Shown here in pieces: positions 18,584 to 19,983 of a DNA stretch of 19,983 nucleotides. A program made the position numbers and the translations under genes. The notes under the pieces were generated by a model. The model worked only from the letters and a program-made list of their open reading frames with translations. It was not told where the DNA came from and did no database searches. The number at the start of each line of letters is the position of its first letter. Position 1 is the first letter of the stretch. Origin of the DNA: an uncultured Desulfobacterium sp. (GTDB lineage: Bacteria > Desulfobacterota > Desulfobacteria > Desulfobacterales > Desulfobacteraceae); NCBI GenBank assembly GCA_937124525.1, contig CAKZLA010000279.1, positions 1-19,983 on the forward strand. The letters are read 5' to 3'.

Positions 18584-19900
18584 ATGATCAAAATCCCAGA
18601 AGCGCTCCGCAAAAAATATGACCACCTGTTGGTGAATAGCAGTGTTTCACCAAAAGAATATGCTGATTGCAAAAAATGGCTTAGATTTTATTTAGATTTT
18701 TGTAGAAAATACAAACACCCCTATACAGAACCTAAAAGTCTTTCATTGTTTTGCGATAAGCTGAAAGAAAAAAAACAGAACGATGCCCAGCGAGTTCAGG
18801 CCCAAATGGCGGTGGAATTATATTATTTGGGATTAAGCCCAGACCCCGTTACCGTTACGGATTCTCCTCAGCACCAGGAAAACCATACACAGGAAGAAAC
18901 AAAGGAATATATCCCAGATGAGACATTAGACCCATGGGGCATTGCCATTGAAGCACTTAAAAATGAAATTATTGTTCGCCATTACTCAAAAAAAACATTA
19001 AAGGCATATTCCCTGTGGGCGGAGAAATTACGTTATTTTGTCAGAAATAAATTGCCGGAAGACTTGACCCCTGATGATGTGAAGGCCTTTTTAACTTTTC
19101 TTGCGGTGGAGAAAAAGGTCTCTGCCTCTTCCCAGAATCAGGCTTTCAACGCATTATTGTTTTTTTTTAGGCATGTACTTAAAAAAGAGTTCGGAAAGAT
19201 CGAAGGCGTTGTCCGGGCAAAAAGAAAATCCTATATTCCAACTGTCCTTTCCTGGGAGGAGATTGATCGTGTTCTTCAAAATATGCAATATCCATATGAT
19301 CTTATTGTGAAAATGCTTTATGGCTGCGGCCTTCGGCTGTCGGAATGCATGAAACTGAGAATTCATAACTTTAATTTTGATCATCATGTGCTGACCATAC
19401 ATGATGGGAAAGGCAAAAAGGACAGAACGGTTCCCCTTCCAGAATCCATCAGTGATGCCCTGCAAAATCAAGTAAATCGGGTGATTGAGCTGTACGAGGC
19501 AGATCTGAAAGGCGGTTATTCTGGTGTTTTTATGCCGGACAGGCTTGAAGAGAAGTATAAAAATGCTCCCAAAGAGTTGATATGGCAATGGTTTTTTCCG
19601 GCGAAGACCTTGACCTTTGTTGCAGAAACAAATGAATACTGGCGTTATCACCTGCATGAAACCCATGTCCAGAAGGCGATTAAACGGGCAGTGAACAAAT
19701 CAAAAATTCTCAAACGGGCAAGCGCCCATACCTTTCGCCATAGCTTTGCCAGCCATCTCTTGGCTGCCAACTATGATATCCGGACGATCCAGGAGATGTT
19801 GGGGCACAGTGATGTCAGAACAACAATGATCTATACCCGCACGGTGAGGTCAAGAACTATCAAAGAATCAAAAAGCCCACTTGATTTAAAACTGTCTTAA
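18584..19900 (+). CDS. intI: Integron integrase (IntI-type tyrosine recombinase), long form
   Basis: 438 residues. It catalyses attI-attC and attC-attC recombination. Catalytic residues are present: Arg251 (GCGLRLSE), Lys278 or 279 (GKGKKDR), His382-Arg385 (HTFRHSF), His408 (LGHSD) and Tyr417 (TMIYT). The integron-specific insert lies between Lys and His (FMPDRLEEKYKNAPKE, WFFPAKTL, YHLHETHVQKA, about 316-366), which separates IntI from XerCD. The core-binding SAM-like domain is at about 118-205. Residues 1-110 are extra compared with the usual 320-340 residues and look like a second core-binding-like domain (SVSPKEYADCKKWLRFYLDF) plus a linker. Start ATG 18584 has AGAGG 9 bases upstream. The gene is divergent from the cassettes, as in all standard integrons. 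Bases 19901-19983 show no gene. Confidence 0.93.
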   Translation: MIKIPEALRKKYDHLLVNSSVSPKEYADCKKWLRFYLDFCRKYKHPYTEPKSLSLFCDKLKEKKQNDAQRVQAQMAVELYYLGLSPDPVTVTDSPQHQENHTQEETKEYIPDETLDPWGIAIEALKNEIIVRHYSKKTLKAYSLWAEKLRYFVRNKLPEDLTPDDVKAFLTFLAVEKKVSASSQNQAFNALLFFFRHVLKKEFGKIEGVVRAKRKSYIPTVLSWEEIDRVLQNMQYPYDLIVKMLYGCGLRLSECMKLRIHNFNFDHHVLTIHDGKGKKDRTVPLPESISDALQNQVNRVIELYEADLKGGYSGVFMPDRLEEKYKNAPKELIWQWFFPAKTLTFVAETNEYWRYHLHETHVQKAIKRAVNKSKILKRASAHTFRHSFASHLLAANYDIRTIQEMLGHSDVRTTMIYTRTVRSRTIKESKSPLDLKLS

Positions 19901-19983
19901 AAAATAGAGTGTACCCTTTTTAGATTAACCTTGGTCAATACCTCGGCTTTAAGTCATTTTTGTATGAAAAAGGTAGCCTCCAA

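Overview
The window looks like part of a bacterial chromosome, AT-rich to moderate in GC. It carries a long-integrase chromosomal integron, IS21 and IS91 family elements, a group II intron tail and an AraC-controlled aldo/keto reductase cluster. That mixture is common in Desulfobacterota (former Deltaproteobacteria); this assignment is an inference from gene content and was not tested.

The organising structure appears to be an integron. At the right end, 18584-19900 (+) encodes an IntI-type integrase with the integron-specific insert and an N-terminal extension of about 115 residues. Upstream of it lie two divergent, overlapping sigma70-like promoters, then an attI/cassette junction (18446-18452). 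A complete cassette follows (18451-16835, minus strand), holding one unrecognised 457-residue gene and ending in an 86-bp attC hairpin (16829-16914). A second cassette starts there but is cut by an IS21 fragment, leaving an in-frame chimera. Two more attC-like hairpins in the same orientation lie about 14-16 kb away at 2534-2582 and 787-877. The last directly precedes a minus-strand gene that fuses the start of a DUF4297/Cap4-like nuclease to the end of an ABC-type ATPase, a relic of a defence system. The attC sites seem to be parts of one array split by insertions.

Between the cassette pieces are: two divergent IS91-family transposase genes, each broken by one in-frame stop (1136-2449 minus, 2722-4059 plus); a 46-bp perfect palindrome (4236-4281); a 5'-truncated gene (4335-5060); a response-regulator scrap; and, at 5.5-14.3 kb, a largely intact redox and hydrolase cluster. 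That cluster consists of an AraC-family regulator divergent from an aldo/keto reductase (AKR), a 129-bp MITE with 8-bp target duplication, a second AKR, an exported dienelactone-hydrolase-like protein, an exported carboxymuconolactone decarboxylase-cupin protein, a Tat-exported AKR, an exported esterase and an exported flavodoxin. It is followed by decayed pieces (hydrolase tail, SDR and AKR fragments, a small exported protein frameshifted at a G8 run) and a truncated IS21 element (14.8-16.4 kb).

The intact cluster genes probably work together, under the AraC protein, in reduction or detoxification of carbonyl or quinone-like compounds, partly in the periplasm; the substrate cannot be read from sequence. 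The most novel material is the integron platform, its unknown first-cassette protein and the defence-gene chimera.
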